Source: Lamellibrachia columna
Taxonomy: Eukaryota > Annelida > Polychaeta > Sabellida > Siboglinidae
Length of the DNA: 64,000 nt
NCBI GenBank assembly: GCA_963662155.1
Contig: OY759261.1
Coordinates: 6,133,661 to 6,197,660 of the forward strand
Reading direction: 5' to 3'
Shown: positions 1 through 10,606 of the stretch, one piece after another
Numbering within the stretch: position 1 is the stretch's first letter
Layout of the letters: each line of letters starts with the position of its first letter
The notes under the pieces: model-generated
What the model was told of the DNA's origin: nothing
Databases searched by the model: none
The model's input: only the letters and a program-made list of their open reading frames with translations
Program-made: the position numbers and the translations under genes

Positions 1-998
1 TTTTGTACCAGATGGAAGCAGGGGCCATCGCACTGATCGGGGTTCAGATCAAAACCGAAGAAGGTGCAGCCTTGCCGGAAGTCGCTGCGAATCAGACCGT
101 TCCTCTCGTCCTGCCAAATCTTGCCAGTCGAGGTGAACAGGCTCATGTAGCTCATGATGAAGAGGTCGTCTTCGAAATTGGGCTGGAAAGGTATGGAGGG
201 TATCTGTCGTCCGTCCTCGGACACTGCGAGGAAGCTGATGGCGTTGTTATTGGCGTGAAACGGATTCTTGTCTTATGCACCGTTGTACGCATCGTTATCG
301 ATGCAGGACAGCATCAGACGTTTCGGCAGGGTGCCGAGGAACAGGTTCTCGTGCGTGTGCGACCGAGCACCTGCCCGAATGGAGTACACCTTGCAGTAGA
401 CGGATCGCATCGGATACTTGAACGTGCTCTTCTCAAGAGCCTTGATATGGGCCATCTGCGGGGTCGGATTCAGGGTGGCCTTCTTTGCAAACAAGGTGGC
501 ATTGACGATAGTGATCTTGTAATCGGGGTTGATCCCGCCAGCCATGAGCGCAAACGCAGACTTACTGCGCACCAGACGTATTTTGACATCGACGCCGTTG
601 ATCAGGAATTTATCTTACAGAAACAGATCCACGTGTAGACGACCCATCATGTCGACGACCCGAATCCGTACGACGTTCTCTCGCCGAGCCACGAACCATT
701 CGTTAGCCGTGGGTCCGCCGATTATCTCGACAGCATCCATGTGAGTGGCCGTGTCCTTGTGCCACGGCTGACCCGTCAGCTGCTTGACCTTGGCACCGGT
801 GTCATGACTCAGCATCGTATCTAAGTAGGCACGATACGCTTACGTGTTGGTCGAAGGGGTCACGAATTTACAGTTCATGTAGACTTCGACTTGACTGAAC
901 AGCGAATGCAGCCAGTTATTCACTCGTCCCACGGGATGGGCCAAGAGGAGATCTTCCCCGTTGGCTCACGCCAGGTATCAAAATATCACGCAGCATAG
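1..998 (-). pseudogene. Polinton-type major-capsid-like protein (F54H12.2 family), broken, cut by window edge
   Basis: The minus-strand reading resembles the double-jelly-roll capsid-like protein (C. elegans F54H12.2 type) of Maverick/Polinton elements, which would build the virion shell. Seen: family-like blocks such as HSLFSQVEVYMN near 900, HKDTATHMDAVE near 740, KITIVNATLFAKK near 490 and FTSTGKIWQDERNGLI near 110. A single frame runs from about 968 to 1 but is interrupted by stops at 966-968 (TGA), 840-842 (TAA), 615-617 (TAA) and 273-275 (TAA). I see no frameshift. The N-terminal part of the family is missing, because the sequence abuts the PX-like gene at about 1000, so an internal deletion is likely. 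The C-terminus lies beyond base 1. Family assignment rests on remembered similarity. Confidence 0.72.
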
Positions 999-1000
999 TC

Positions 1001-1255
1001 TTACTGGCATCCGTGTCGCGTCGTTTGGCTGCCCTTTTTAATGTTCTGTCCGGACGAGACGTCGTCGGCAATGAGCACGCCGGTCTTCAACGCTCCCTTT
1101 TCCAAAGCCACGGCACCTCTCTTGTTGAGTGGCATGGCACTGCGCATCAGACCTCCGAACAGACTACCTAGTCCGTGACCCCGCTGGTATTGCACACCGG
1201 CGAACTAGGGCAGCGCACCACCCGCCTGACTCGCGTAATAGTCGTTGTAATTCAT
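1001..1255 (-). pseudogene. PX/pVI-like small capsid-associated protein, one nonsense codon
   Basis: A short reading from ATG (1253-1255) resembles the small basic PX-type protein next to the capsid gene in Polintons, thought to act in virion maturation like adenovirus pX/pVI. Seen: the typical YQRGHGLGSLFGGL block, followed by a basic ALEKGALKTGVLIADD stretch. A TAG at 1205-1207 interrupts the frame 16 codons after the start, so the copy is not translatable at full length. The C-terminal tail appears lost at the junction near 1000 where the capsid-like reading begins. It sits directly downstream of the penton-like gene on the same strand, the usual cluster order. Confidence 0.6.
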
Positions 1256-1257
1256 CT

Positions 1258-2109
1258 TCAGAACAGTCCTGTCCTATGCCGTCGAAAATGAAGCGTCGCC
1301 GTCGCTCTACTGTACTCGAATGGTACGCGCCGTCCGGTGTCATTTCTTATATCCATCTCTATCTAGTGGAAGTGCGAGTACAACACAGGCACGTGAAAGT
1401 TAGTGAACCGATCAGATACCGTGGCGCCGTGACTTCCGCTAACCGGGAGGGCTCGCAACAAAGGTGCGAGACTGCCACCGACTATGCGAGACTCCACGAC
1501 GTCCGTGTAGACGTAGATGGCATCTCACCCTTGATGCATGTGCACCACGTTTTCGGTCTCTTTACGGTAGGTGTACGAACCATCGGCAGTCTCTTTGGGT
1601 AGCAAAACCTCGCTGGCCAACGGCGTGAGACCGATGTCCGTTCAAACTAGTCTAGGGTGAACGTACGAGCGTGTCATGTCTGTTGCTACTGGCGGACTGC
1701 TGACTAACATTCTTACCAGCGTGTTGTGGTAAGGTTCAGTGAACTCGGTGCTCGGTGTCATGTGCAACGTAATGTTTTGAGTGATGGAACTGTCGCTCAA
1801 TTTTGCCCGTGTCTTATCCGTCCCCTTACGGTTCAGTCCCTTGTTGACATGGTTCATCAATGTCACAGGACCTTTGTCATATCCAGCACTTATCTTCGCA
1901 CTCGGTATTTGACCCATAGGTTCGTGCTCGTTGAGGAAGAACGAGCTGTCGTTCACTCCGATTTTGTACCAAGTATGTGGGTACTGTATTTCTGCCAACC
2001 CGCACTCCCACTCGCCAGTCAGATCGATACGTTGAGGCAAGTCCGTGATGTAATGAGCCAACGTATTGTCGGGATACATCTTCATGGAAGCGTTGCTAGG
2101 CAGCGTCAC
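1258..2109 (-). pseudogene. Polinton penton-like (minor capsid PY-type) protein, three nonsense codons
   Basis: The reading starts with MTLPSNASMKMYPDN, a hallmark of a conserved protein beside the capsid gene in F54H12.2-type elements. I infer that it is the minor capsid (penton-like) protein. The first 155 codons (2109-1642) are open. The same frame continues to a terminal stop at 1258-1260 through stops at 1642-1644 (TGA), 1525-1527 (TGA) and 1363-1365 (TAG). Family-like segments AIYVYTDVVESRIVGG and DIRNDTGRRVPFEY show that the downstream part is still recognisable and in register. There is no frameshift across about 850 bases. It lies 8 bases downstream of the membrane-protein gene and 2 bases upstream of the PX-like gene. 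Confidence 0.62.
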
Positions 2110-2116
2110 CTAAAAA

Positions 2117-2422
2117 TCATTCGTCATGATGTCTCAAAGTGGAATTGGGCAGCAGGTAACCCAACGAACTATTCAACTGAGCCGTCCACAGATTTGAATT
2201 CTCGTGACCTGTCGTCAGGTTGTAAATGCTTATCAGGATGACCGTGTACAAGACGACGACCTGACACGGAAACACGATTTCCTCTCGAGGACACACGGTA
2301 CCGAACAGATGCCAAGGAGTGCTGTCTTTCTCGCTCTGTGCGTCAGTAATGTTTTCTTTTTCTTCTTCTATGACGGTGGTGGTGGCGGCGGTGAAGTCCT
2401 CTGTTGTCGAGTCGTCTGTCAT
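2117..2422 (-). CDS. Small membrane protein of a Polinton-type element
   Basis: This 101-residue frame looks intact. It has an acidic, threonine-rich N-terminus (about 1-35), then WHLFGTVCPREEIVF, one hydrophobic segment of about 20 residues (about 53-72, VVVLYTVILISIYNL), and a conserved-looking C-terminal block NLWTAQLNSSLGYLLPN. The same arrangement (polar head, PR-E-VFF, one membrane span, SNLWTALLSSCLGYLLPNP) recurs next to capsid genes in F54H12.2-type elements. Its function is unknown; it may be a membrane or virion-envelope-associated protein. It is the one capsid-module gene here without a visible break. Confidence 0.55.
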   Translation of the reverse strand: MTDDSTTEDFTAATTTVIEEEKENITDAQSEKDSTPWHLFGTVCPREEIVFPCQVVVLYTVILISIYNLTTGHENSNLWTAQLNSSLGYLLPNSTLRHHDE

Positions 2423-2452
2423 CGCTCTAATGAAGCGACGACAAACGCGCGG

Positions 2453-3375
2453 CTAGTCTTTATAGCGGACGAGGGCCTTGGCATCGATCCAGCTGTTCAA
2501 ATTGGAGGTGTAGCCGTACCATTTCACCAAAGCCTCCGGTTCGTAGAAGGTGCCGTCCAGCACTTCACCGAGATCGTCGATCAATCGGTACACGGACGGA
2601 TCGGAGGGGTGAACCTCGTATATGGTGAACATCTCTTCGCTCCAATTCGCCATGTAGTCTTTTCGAACAGTCTCTTGAACTTACTGATGCGCACGCGATC
2701 CGACACACGGAACTTGGGCATGCCCTTACCGTAGTGACCGTCGTGTACAGACGCTGCCACACCTCTTCTTGATTCTTTGCACTCACCTGTGACGGAGCCG
2801 ATGCTGCGGTGGTGAGTGTTGTTGTACGACCGCACAAAGTCCCGAAGGACGTCGATGTATCGCCACGTCTGGTGTTTCGTGAAGTATCGCCACATGCACG
2901 TCTTCAACGTTCTATTGAATCTTTCGACGATGTTCACCTTCACGTCTCCGCGTTGTGAGTGTGAGTAATGGATGCCGTACTTCTTCAACAGAGCCTGAAC
3001 GGATCGAATCAGAAATGCGAGTCCTTGATCTGTCTGCAACGTCTTTGGCCAGCTTTCGACGAACGTGCTTTTCAGCGCCGTCACCAACGACGCCGCGGAC
3101 TTGTTCTTCAGCGGAGAACAAGTTGTTCTTCAGCACTTTCATGAAGACCGTGAGGAGAAAGGTCATACCGTCGTTGTTGGTTTTCATATTCGACAGGCCT
3201 GTCACTGCTGACGTGGACCTCCCACGACGACACATCGTCTCATGAAATGACGTCTCGCCGGTTTGTGTAGGGTATAGGCGTCCTATTCCGACTACCATTC
3301 TTCGACTCCGGCGTAACTTGACACCTTTTTCGGATCGAAGTAGACCCTCTTCAGTTGTTTATTACTCGGCGCCAT
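2453..3375 (-). pseudogene. Polinton retrovirus-like integrase (F54H12.3 type), frameshifted
   Basis: This integrase inserts the element's DNA ends into the host genome. The reading starts at ATG 3373-3375 (MAPSNKQLKRVYFDPKK), then a DAYTLHKPARRHF block in another position, suggesting a small deletion. An ongoing core follows with LQTDQGLAF (second catalytic Asp region) and VERFNRTLKTCMWRYF (catalytic Glu region), then the SH3-like RVSDRVRISKFKR. Frames change near 3090-3150 and near 2650, and there are in-frame stops in the N-terminal third. The C-terminal frame (2653-2453) ends with a chromodomain-like LVKWYGYTSNLNSWI, typical of Polinton integrases. The enzyme is therefore broken. It sits between the small membrane ORF and the capsid module, all on the minus strand. 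Confidence 0.75.
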
Positions 3376-3495
3376 TAAAATATATCCGATGGGTTGACAA
3401 TGGTGGTGATGGTGACGTTGACTGTGCAGCACGGGTCTTGACGTAAAGCAGAACAGACACTACCACGACCACAACGACGGTGATGGATCGACAGT

Positions 3496-3630
3496 CTAGT
3501 AATGAGACCATATCCCGAATAGTGACCCTACTAGTATCAGACGTTGGGCGATAGCGTCGGCAAACGAGTAAAGTCCACCGCAAAGTAGCGCAACGACGAC
3601 GGAACGGTAAGTGTCATGTGGACTGCTCAT
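3496..3630 (-). CDS. Candidate 44-residue hydrophobic protein within the Polinton-type element
   Basis: ATG at 3628-3630 opens a 44-codon frame closed by TAG at 3496-3498. It is almost entirely apolar after a short polar start: VVVALLCGGLYSFADAIAQR then LILVGSLFGIW. It could form one or two short membrane helices. It lies in the gap between the integrase and the accessory gene, on the same strand, where no other gene fits. I do not recognise the family. A chance frame of this size is possible, but the composition is unlike the surrounding DNA. Confidence 0.35.
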   Translation of the reverse strand: MSSPHDTYRSVVVALLCGGLYSFADAIAQRLILVGSLFGIWSHY

Positions 3631-3685
3631 CGCAGCGCACACTGTGCTTTGGACACGTACCGCCTCACCTTAAAAGTCTTCACTA

Positions 3686-4516
3686 CTAGCAAATGACGTC
3701 AAAGCCTTGTGTCGTCATCGTCGTTTTGGGGGTGGGGTGGGGTGGGGTGGGCATGACATGTTCCATCCGACTGCGTCGACGAGCGAGGGGTGTCCAACTG
3801 AGTGATCTCCTTGTACTATACGCACCAGCATGAGGAGTAGTAGCTGCTGCTGCGGTCGTTCGACGAGACGGAGTGGCAGTCGTCGTCGTCGCCTGACGTA
3901 TGTAGGCTCTCCTGGCGACGTTACAGACCAACCTGGGTAGGTTGATGGTACGGAGTTGTGCGAACGGCTGCCATCCTATCGGATCGGTCTTTCTCTTATG
4001 CAACAGATCATTCACGAGATCCACCACGTTACTTCCGACAACCGGCACACCCTCGTGCGTAAGTTCAATACGAGCGGTCCACGCGATATCTCTTTTGAGA
4101 TGCTCCATCAAACGTCTGGCTTTGGCCTGCATGGTCTTGGGAACGGTATTCACGACGTCGGCCTCTATTCCGCTACTAGGAGCTCCTACTGCTCCCTCCA
4201 CCATAGGCCCCGACCCCACCTCCGTTCCCGACCCCACCCCCGACGCTGCTGCTGACATCGACTCGTTCACCGCGACCACGCGTACCGATTCCTTGACGTG
4301 TTTATCGGACAAGATGTTGTACCGCTGCAACACCTGATTATACAGTGTCACCTTGGTCCTGTCGTCGAGGTCCTTTCTGTCGAGGATGGTCACAATCTCG
4401 TCGTCGAGGGCTTGTATTTTCTTACCTAGGGTATCTGTCGATGGTGGCGGTGGTGGTGAGCGAAGTATGTCCAACAGTCCCGGATCCACCAAAGCCATCT
4501 TGCGTGCATGTTCCAT
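3686..4516 (-). CDS. Conserved Polinton-type accessory protein of unknown function
   Basis: I chose the start at MEHARKMALVDPGLLDILR (ATG 4514-4516). The frame is open upstream to 4636, but only through a CT microsatellite that encodes an RE/RD-rich run. About 276 residues. Family-like features are the EHARKM start, a proline run, a coiled-coil-like KKIQALDDEIVTILDRK and YNQVLQRY. A low-complexity Gly/Ser/Ala linker follows, then VPKTMQAKARRLMEHLK and VPVVGSNVVDLVNDLLHKRK (about residues 165-220). This head-linker-tail plan recurs in hypothetical proteins of F54H12.2/F54H12.3 elements. The role is unknown. The last 70 residues are Thr/Ala/Arg-rich and may be diverged or past a frameshift. Confidence 0.6.
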   Translation of the reverse strand: MEHARKMALVDPGLLDILRSPPPPPSTDTLGKKIQALDDEIVTILDRKDLDDRTKVTLYNQVLQRYNILSDKHVKESVRVVAVNESMSAAASGVGSGTEVGSGPMVEGAVGAPSSGIEADVVNTVPKTMQAKARRLMEHLKRDIAWTARIELTHEGVPVVGSNVVDLVNDLLHKRKTDPIGWQPFAQLRTINLPRLVCNVARRAYIRQATTTTATPSRRTTAAAATTPHAGAYSTRRSLSWTPLARRRSRMEHVMPTPPHPTPKTTMTTQGFDVIC

Positions 4517-4582
4517 CCCTCTCTCTCTCTCTCTGTCTCTATCTCTCTCTTCCCCCCCCCTCTCTCTCCCTCTCTCTCTAAG
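4517..4582. repeat. CT microsatellite with a C9 run
   Basis: Interrupted (CT)n tract just upstream of the accessory gene start. It keeps an upstream minus-strand frame open as an Arg/Glu/Asp-rich run that I regard as artefactual. Confidence 0.85.
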
Positions 4583-4636
4583 GTCTCTCAGTTCTGGAAT
4601 CATTTTAGTTGCTCTCCTCCGTCTTCGTTCAAGCAT

Positions 4637-5894
4637 ATCTATATCCTTCGTACGATATGGTTTCCACGCTTATGTACAGTACTCTAAATGAGGCCTAACT
4701 ATTGCTTTATACAGAGGTATAATTAGCGTTGTCTCCAATTTATTGGCAAAATATGAGATCAGTGCATATAACAGTTTAAAAAACACACTGATCGAATTAC
4801 GCCTGTCCCGTGTTGCTAAGCTTTTGGGGTGGGTATCCGATATACGTTAGTTTCATTTTGCACCAGATTTGCGTTCAGATGCGGCAGTGCCGTAACTTTA
4901 CCCACGGCGCGGGGTTTTCGAAACACAAAAGCCATGAGGCATGACCATGTCATAACGATTTCGTGCGCTAGAGTCTTTCCACAAAACGCGTTTTCTTCTT
5001 CTACTTCGTAAATATTTCACTAAAAACATTTTCTCTAACAATTTATTTGTTTGCCACTCAATCGATAAAATAACGAGTAATTTATCTAGAATATCGGTCC
5101 TGTGATTTGCCCTTGGCCTGGCTTGGACCAAAGCCAAGGCAAAGTCAAACTCTACAAAGTCAAACTCAAAGACAAAGTTTCTTCAGATTTTTATGAAATC
5201 ACAAAACAGCAGTACACACCTTGAATCGCGCAAACTTATGATCGTCACTGGGATCCTTTGTGACCCAATTTTATATTCATCGTCCAATAGCTCCCGACAT
5301 GGCGATTATCAATCATAAATCGAACAACTTTTAACAAAAACGAAATAAAATAAACATCATGTGCGCTGGCGGCTGCCTCCCAGGCCATCGGAGAAAGAGC
5401 TTATTTGATTGGTTCATGTTCGCACGTGACGACATCTTGTGCTTACGGCCGAACTATTTTTTTATTTATTAAAGGTTTGCTGCGGTCTTCTCCGGGACAT
5501 TCCCGACAGCAAATCAAAAACTTATTAAAAATAATTGAAGCAATTTACCACAATTACAAAACATGCAATCATTGATAGCTGGTTCATTCACATATTAACA
5601 TATAAAAAAATGTAATGAGTCACAAAGTCAAATTCAATAACATTTGTGGGATCTGAGGCTCCATCGGTAACAAAAACACATCCATGTCTACCTACTACAA
5701 CTTACAGAGAATACGCCTTTCCCACTAATCAGTGTGAACTATTCCTAGTGTCATTCACTTTTCATAAGAGACTAATTAGTATAAATTAAATTAAAATGCA
5801 TCTTTGTTCTAATGAGAATTGTCCAGAGCCAGACGGACGAATAACTTAAGGGTTTCTTCATACATAATAACGTGCGTGTTAAATCAAGGCACCG
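4637..5894. other. Non-coding stretch, no recognised content
   Basis: AT-rich sequence with only short frames and no domain, repeat or splice pattern I can support. It presumably contains the right end of the Polinton-type element, but I could not place its inverted repeat. Confidence 0.5.
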
Positions 5895-6595
<701 letters not shown>

Positions 6596-8017
6596 TCACG
6601 TATCACACTTGTAGGGTTTCTCACCAGTATGTGTCCTGTTGTGTCTACTTAAGGAACTACTGCTTGCGAACTGAGTTCCACACGTATCACACTTGTAAGG
6701 TTTCTCACCAGTATGTGTCCTGTTGTGTCTACTTATGGAACTACTGCTTGCGAACCGAGTTCCACACGTATCACACTTGTAGGGTTTCTCACCAGTATGT
6801 GTCCTGTTGTGTCTACTTAAGGCACTATTGCTTGCGAACTGAGCTCCACACGTACCACACTTGCAGGGTTTCTCACCGGTATGGATCCTGTTGTGCCTAC
6901 TTAAGGCACTGCTGCTAGCGAACTGAGTTCCACACGTATCACACTTGTAAGGTTTCTCACCAGTATGTGTCCTGTTGTGTCTACTCAAGGCACTACTGCT
7001 AGCGAACTGAGTTCCACACGTATCACACTTGTAAGGTTTCTCACCAGTATGGGTCCTGCTGTGTCTACTAAAGGAACTACTGCTAGCGAACTGAACTCCA
7101 CACGTACCGCACTTGTAAGGTTTCTCACCCGTATGAGTGCGTATATGCCTACTTAAGCCAGCTCTAACAGCAAACCCGTTCCCACATATTTCACATTTGT
7201 AAAGCCTCTCCCCAGTGTGAATGCGCATGTGACTTTTTAAATTACCCTTTTGGATAAAACAGGCACCACATGTTTCACATTTGTATGGTTTCTCCCCAGT
7301 ATGGGTGAACCTGTGGGACTTTAACTGGGTGGGGTGTGTAAAACATTTACCACACGTTTCACATGTGTAGGGGTTCACCCCAGAATGAGTGTACTTATGC
7401 TTTTTTAAATTAGCACTATTGGTAAAGGATGCGTCACATGTGTCACATTTGTAGGGTTTCTCCCCCGTGTGCAGAACGACGTGATCGTTTAAACGACCCT
7501 TCCGCGTGAACTGTGCGCCACACGTATCGCACGTGTAGGCGCTGCATAGTTTCTCTCCAGTGTGAGTGCGCATGTGTCTCTTCAACCTTCCAGCATCGTT
7601 AAACGGTAACTCACACGTCTCACACTTGTAGCGTTTCTCACCAGTGTGAATGCGCACATGTCTCCTTAAGCAGCCACTGTTAACAAACTTTGCCCCACAA
7701 GTTTCACACACGAAGGGTTTCTCCCCTGTATGAGTGCGCATGTGACCCTTCAGGGTTCCAGTCAGGGCAAACTGCAGTCCACATATGTCACATCTGAAAG
7801 GTTTCTCACCAGTGTGTGTGCGGATATGTCGAGTCAAGCAACCACTGCGGACAAACTGAAGTCCGCATGTGTCACATTTGTAAGGTTTCTCCCCAGTGTG
7901 AATTCGCACGTGCGTTTTCAATGCGCTCTTAGATGCACACTTCGCGCCACATGTGTCACAGTTATGTAACGTTGTCTCACTGTGACAGTTTGCGGGACTC
8001 TCTGAATGACCACTCAT
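6596..8017 (-). CDS. C2H2 zinc-finger protein, 16 fingers, intronless
   Basis: A 473-residue frame from ATG at 8015-8017 (MSGHSESPANCHSETT) with 16 complete CX2CX12HX3H fingers joined by [12 protein letters not shown] linkers, as in nuclear sequence-specific DNA-binding proteins. Finger 1 has Cys in place of the usual Phe, and finger 7 is followed by HSGVNPYTC instead of HTGEKPY. Fingers 1-10 are diverse; fingers 11-16 are near-identical 84-bp copies ([21 protein letters not shown] type), so the 3' half amplified recently. The frame stops (TGA at 6596-6598) in the 17th finger, right after KCDT, by loss of a zinc-binding Cys codon. No KRAB, BTB or other effector domain is visible. DNA target and role are unknown. 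Confidence 0.85.
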   Translation of the reverse strand: MSGHSESPANCHSETTLHNCDTCGAKCASKSALKTHVRIHTGEKPYKCDTCGLQFVRSGCLTRHIRTHTGEKPFRCDICGLQFALTGTLKGHMRTHTGEKPFVCETCGAKFVNSGCLRRHVRIHTGEKRYKCETCELPFNDAGRLKRHMRTHTGEKLCSAYTCDTCGAQFTRKGRLNDHVVLHTGEKPYKCDTCDASFTNSANLKKHKYTHSGVNPYTCETCGKCFTHPTQLKSHRFTHTGEKPYKCETCGACFIQKGNLKSHMRIHTGERLYKCEICGNGFAVRAGLSRHIRTHTGEKPYKCGTCGVQFASSSSFSRHSRTHTGEKPYKCDTCGTQFASSSALSRHNRTHTGEKPYKCDTCGTQFASSSALSRHNRIHTGEKPCKCGTCGAQFASNSALSRHNRTHTGEKPYKCDTCGTRFASSSSISRHNRTHTGEKPYKCDTCGTQFASSSSLSRHNRTHTGEKPYKCDT

Positions 8018-8050
8018 TGTTAACGTCTCTTACGTTAAACGAGTTGTTGT

Positions 8051-8102
8051 TGACGTCACTGCACGTTTATGGTGACGTCACTGCACGTTGACGGTGACGT
8101 CG
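8051..8102 (-). promoter_or_regulatory. Three CRE-like motifs upstream of the zinc-finger gene
   Basis: The palindrome TGACGTCA occurs at 8051-8058 and 8073-8080, and TGACGTCG at 8095-8102, spaced 22 bp apart, 34-87 bases upstream of the ATG. The first two are followed by CTGCACGT, so a short duplication is involved. CREB/ATF-type factors bind this palindrome. Promoter function is inferred from position only. Confidence 0.45.
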
Positions 8103-8440
8103 GGAGACACACCCTTGGTGACATTCAACGTCTGAAGTATCTGAAAAGACAGGATGACGACAACTACACCTGACATCTCAACAACCTGTTTTATTTCAAC
8201 ATTGATCTAGCAGAGTAAATGTGTAGAGAAATACCACGCCATGAACGCAACCCAGAATATAACAAGGGTAGGCTGCTACAATTCTGTACATGTTATATTG
8301 TAACAATGATTCCATTACATTGCTTATTTGGACACGCTGATGCATGGAAGCATCGCCTGTTATTTGAACTGACATGGAGCAACCCACACTTTATACAGAC
8401 CCAGGGTAACCCACTGGCACTGCTAGCTAACATGTTTAAC

Positions 8441-8640
8441 GCGATGGCCGAGCAGCAGTCTGGTAGAACATTGGACTGTCAGTCGAAGGACTGGGGTTCG
8501 AAACCACCTCCTCCTGCTCACCCCACGTCGCCTGTGTCTTTTGGAAGAAACTAAAAGCCATTGGTCCCTTCTTCCCTTTCGACCCGCTGTCTATGTTAGC
8601 CATGGGGAAGTAAAAGATCCCACGCAGGGAATGAAAAAAA
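8441..8640 (+). mobile_element. tRNA-derived SINE
   Basis: The head carries an A-box-like TGGTAGAACATTGG (8461-8474) and a B-box-like GGTTCGAAACC (8495-8505), the internal RNA polymerase III promoter of tRNA-type SINEs. The body (CCTGTGTCTTTTGGAAGAA, then GGGGAAGTAAAAGATCCCA) is shared with a minus-strand copy at 48180-48470, so this is a dispersed family and not a tRNA gene. Confidence 0.7.
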
Positions 8641-9115
8641 CCTGTTGTGACTCGAATTTGGGTTTTTCCCAAAAAAAAATTCCTTATTTTTGCGTGTCCG
8701 CCAGATGTTATTATTAATTATATTGGAATAAAATTGACATCACAGAAACTTCATTATGTTGTCTGTTCATGTGTTAAATTTCTCTGTGATAACTCGAAAG
8801 TTACGAGTTCAGTAGGCTTTCAAAAAAGCATACGAATACGCGATTAACTGGCCGTGGCGACATGCTGCTGGCTGTAAGACGATGTGCTGTTACGATAATG
8901 CTGTTACGCAGACGCGAAGCGCCTCGCTTGGCGTTTTGATCCAATTGGAAAACCACGCGTTAACAATGCTTCATTCATAGACCTAGAGCCGCGTCAATAT
9001 TTGTCCTATCTGATGTAAATAAAGTTTATTTTTAAAAGAAATTATGCTTCCGCCAATCTTTGATACGCACTAATCTTAACTAATGAAAATTCTCTCGAAA
9101 CCGAACTAAACATGA

Positions 9116-9570
9116 GCGCGGCCGCCAGACACACCGCCAGACACACCGGCAGACACAGACACACCACCAGACACACCGCCAGACACACCGGCAGACACAC
9201 CGCCAGACACAGACACACCGCCAGACACACCGGCAGACACACCGCCAGACACACCGCCAGACACAGACACACCGCCAGACACATACACACCGCCAGACAC
9301 ACCGGCAGACACACCGGCAGACACACCGCCAGACACACCGGCAGACACAGACACACCGCCAGACACACCGGCAGACACAGACACACCGCCAGACACAGAC
9401 ACACCGGCAGACACACCGCCAGACACATACACACCGGCAGACACACCGGCAGACACAGACACACCGGCAGACACACCGGCAGACACACCGCCAGACACAG
9501 ACACACCGGCAGACACACCGCCAGACACAAATACACCGGCAGACACACCGCCAGACACACCGCCAGTCGG
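9116..9570. repeat. 12-bp/6-bp minisatellite
   Basis: About 455 bp of AGACACACCGCC and AGACACACCGGC units, with interspersed 6-bp AGACAC insertions. All frames on both strands stay open (for example a VCLPVCLA-type peptide on the minus strand), which is a property of the 6/12-bp period and not evidence of a gene. Confidence 0.95.
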
Positions 9571-9609
9571 TTCTGGCGACGGGTGTTCAAAATTACGACG
9601 TCCTCCATC

Positions 9610-10600
9610 TTAAGCCCCCCTTATAAATTGTATTTGCGAACAATTAAAACTTCTTTAATATAACTGAAATGGTGATAAAATTTTCTTTATACTGATATAA
9701 GACTTGGCAAAGATGTGCGTTTATTTGCTGGATTAATCGCGCATGATGACGATTGACAGAACGCACAGCCATAGGCCTGTACCAAATTACAGCTCTGTTA
9801 GTCGATGCCGGACGATGCGGAACATTATAACTGTGCTCCGAAAAACATTAGTGGATCGTCACGTTCTTTTCGATCATTTACATGTTGATGTGATATTTAA
9901 ACAGTAACTAGAGGCGCGAAATGTACATTTCATGCGATAATTTCATGTCATTCGTCGACACGCATCAGTAAACGAGTTACGGAGGCGCTAAAAATAACTT
10001 CCTTCCGTTCGTTGTCTGGTTGTCCGCTAGGTGGTACCAACCGCGCAGTTCGCTGGTTAAGTAAATATATTGATGAATTAATTGTCTGATTTGTATTAAG
10101 GTTAAATATTCACAGCAAAATTGGTCTTTTTGAAAGGGAAATTCGTCATTTGAAACTACATATACATCTATATATGAAAAACAATAATATTTAAATTTAT
10201 AATGAACAACAAATTTAATTAATCATCATCATGATTCTGATAGCCTAGTGTGTGATTTTTTTTTTACTGTATTATTATGCTAGTTGTTGATCTGGATCCT
10301 GGACATACATTTTGAAGATTTCATATTTTTAAGAAATTTCTCATCATCAGTTATTTGGCACATTTCTTTTTTACTTGAATGAAATCATTAATTGAATCAC
10401 CGAATGATTGATTAGACAGCATTAACAGTGAGTAACATATTTAATTAATTATTTATTACTGTTTTCAGATTCAATTCAAAGTCTTTCATGTTCACTTTTC
10501 CCTGTGTTCATTGAATGATTTACACTATATCTCATTATTTCTTCATCCGATTCATTTATTGTGTCGTAATGGTTGTTCTGGTTTCATATCTACTCCCAAC
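9610..10600. other. AT-rich non-coding stretch
   Basis: No repeat family, domain or convincing splice structure seen. It may be intron upstream of the candidate exon at 10607. Confidence 0.4.
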
Positions 10601-10606
10601 TATTAG

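Larger units (their letters stand above)
1..4516 (-). mobile_element. Maverick/Polinton-type self-synthesising transposon, decayed and cut by the window
   Basis: In transcription order the minus strand carries an accessory gene, a 44-residue hydrophobic frame, an integrase, a small membrane protein, and penton-like, PX-like and major-capsid-like genes. This grouping of integrase with a capsid cluster defines Maverick/Polinton-type elements. No protein-primed DNA polymerase, FtsK-like ATPase or protease gene is in the window; these would lie left of base 1 if present. No terminal inverted repeat was recognised on the right; the boundary lies somewhere after 4516, before the zinc-finger remnants at 5895. 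At least eight nonsense codons in the capsid module and frameshifts in the integrase mark it as a dead copy. Confidence 0.7.

Noticed and set aside
8461..8505. tRNA genes at 8461, 15018 and 40440
   Set aside because: A and B boxes are present but the cloverleaf is not convincing, and each is followed by a shared non-tRNA body; they are SINE heads.
9042..9608. Overlapping plus and minus frames in the 12-bp repeat
   Set aside because: Periodic low-complexity peptides on both strands, no domain and no conservation expected.
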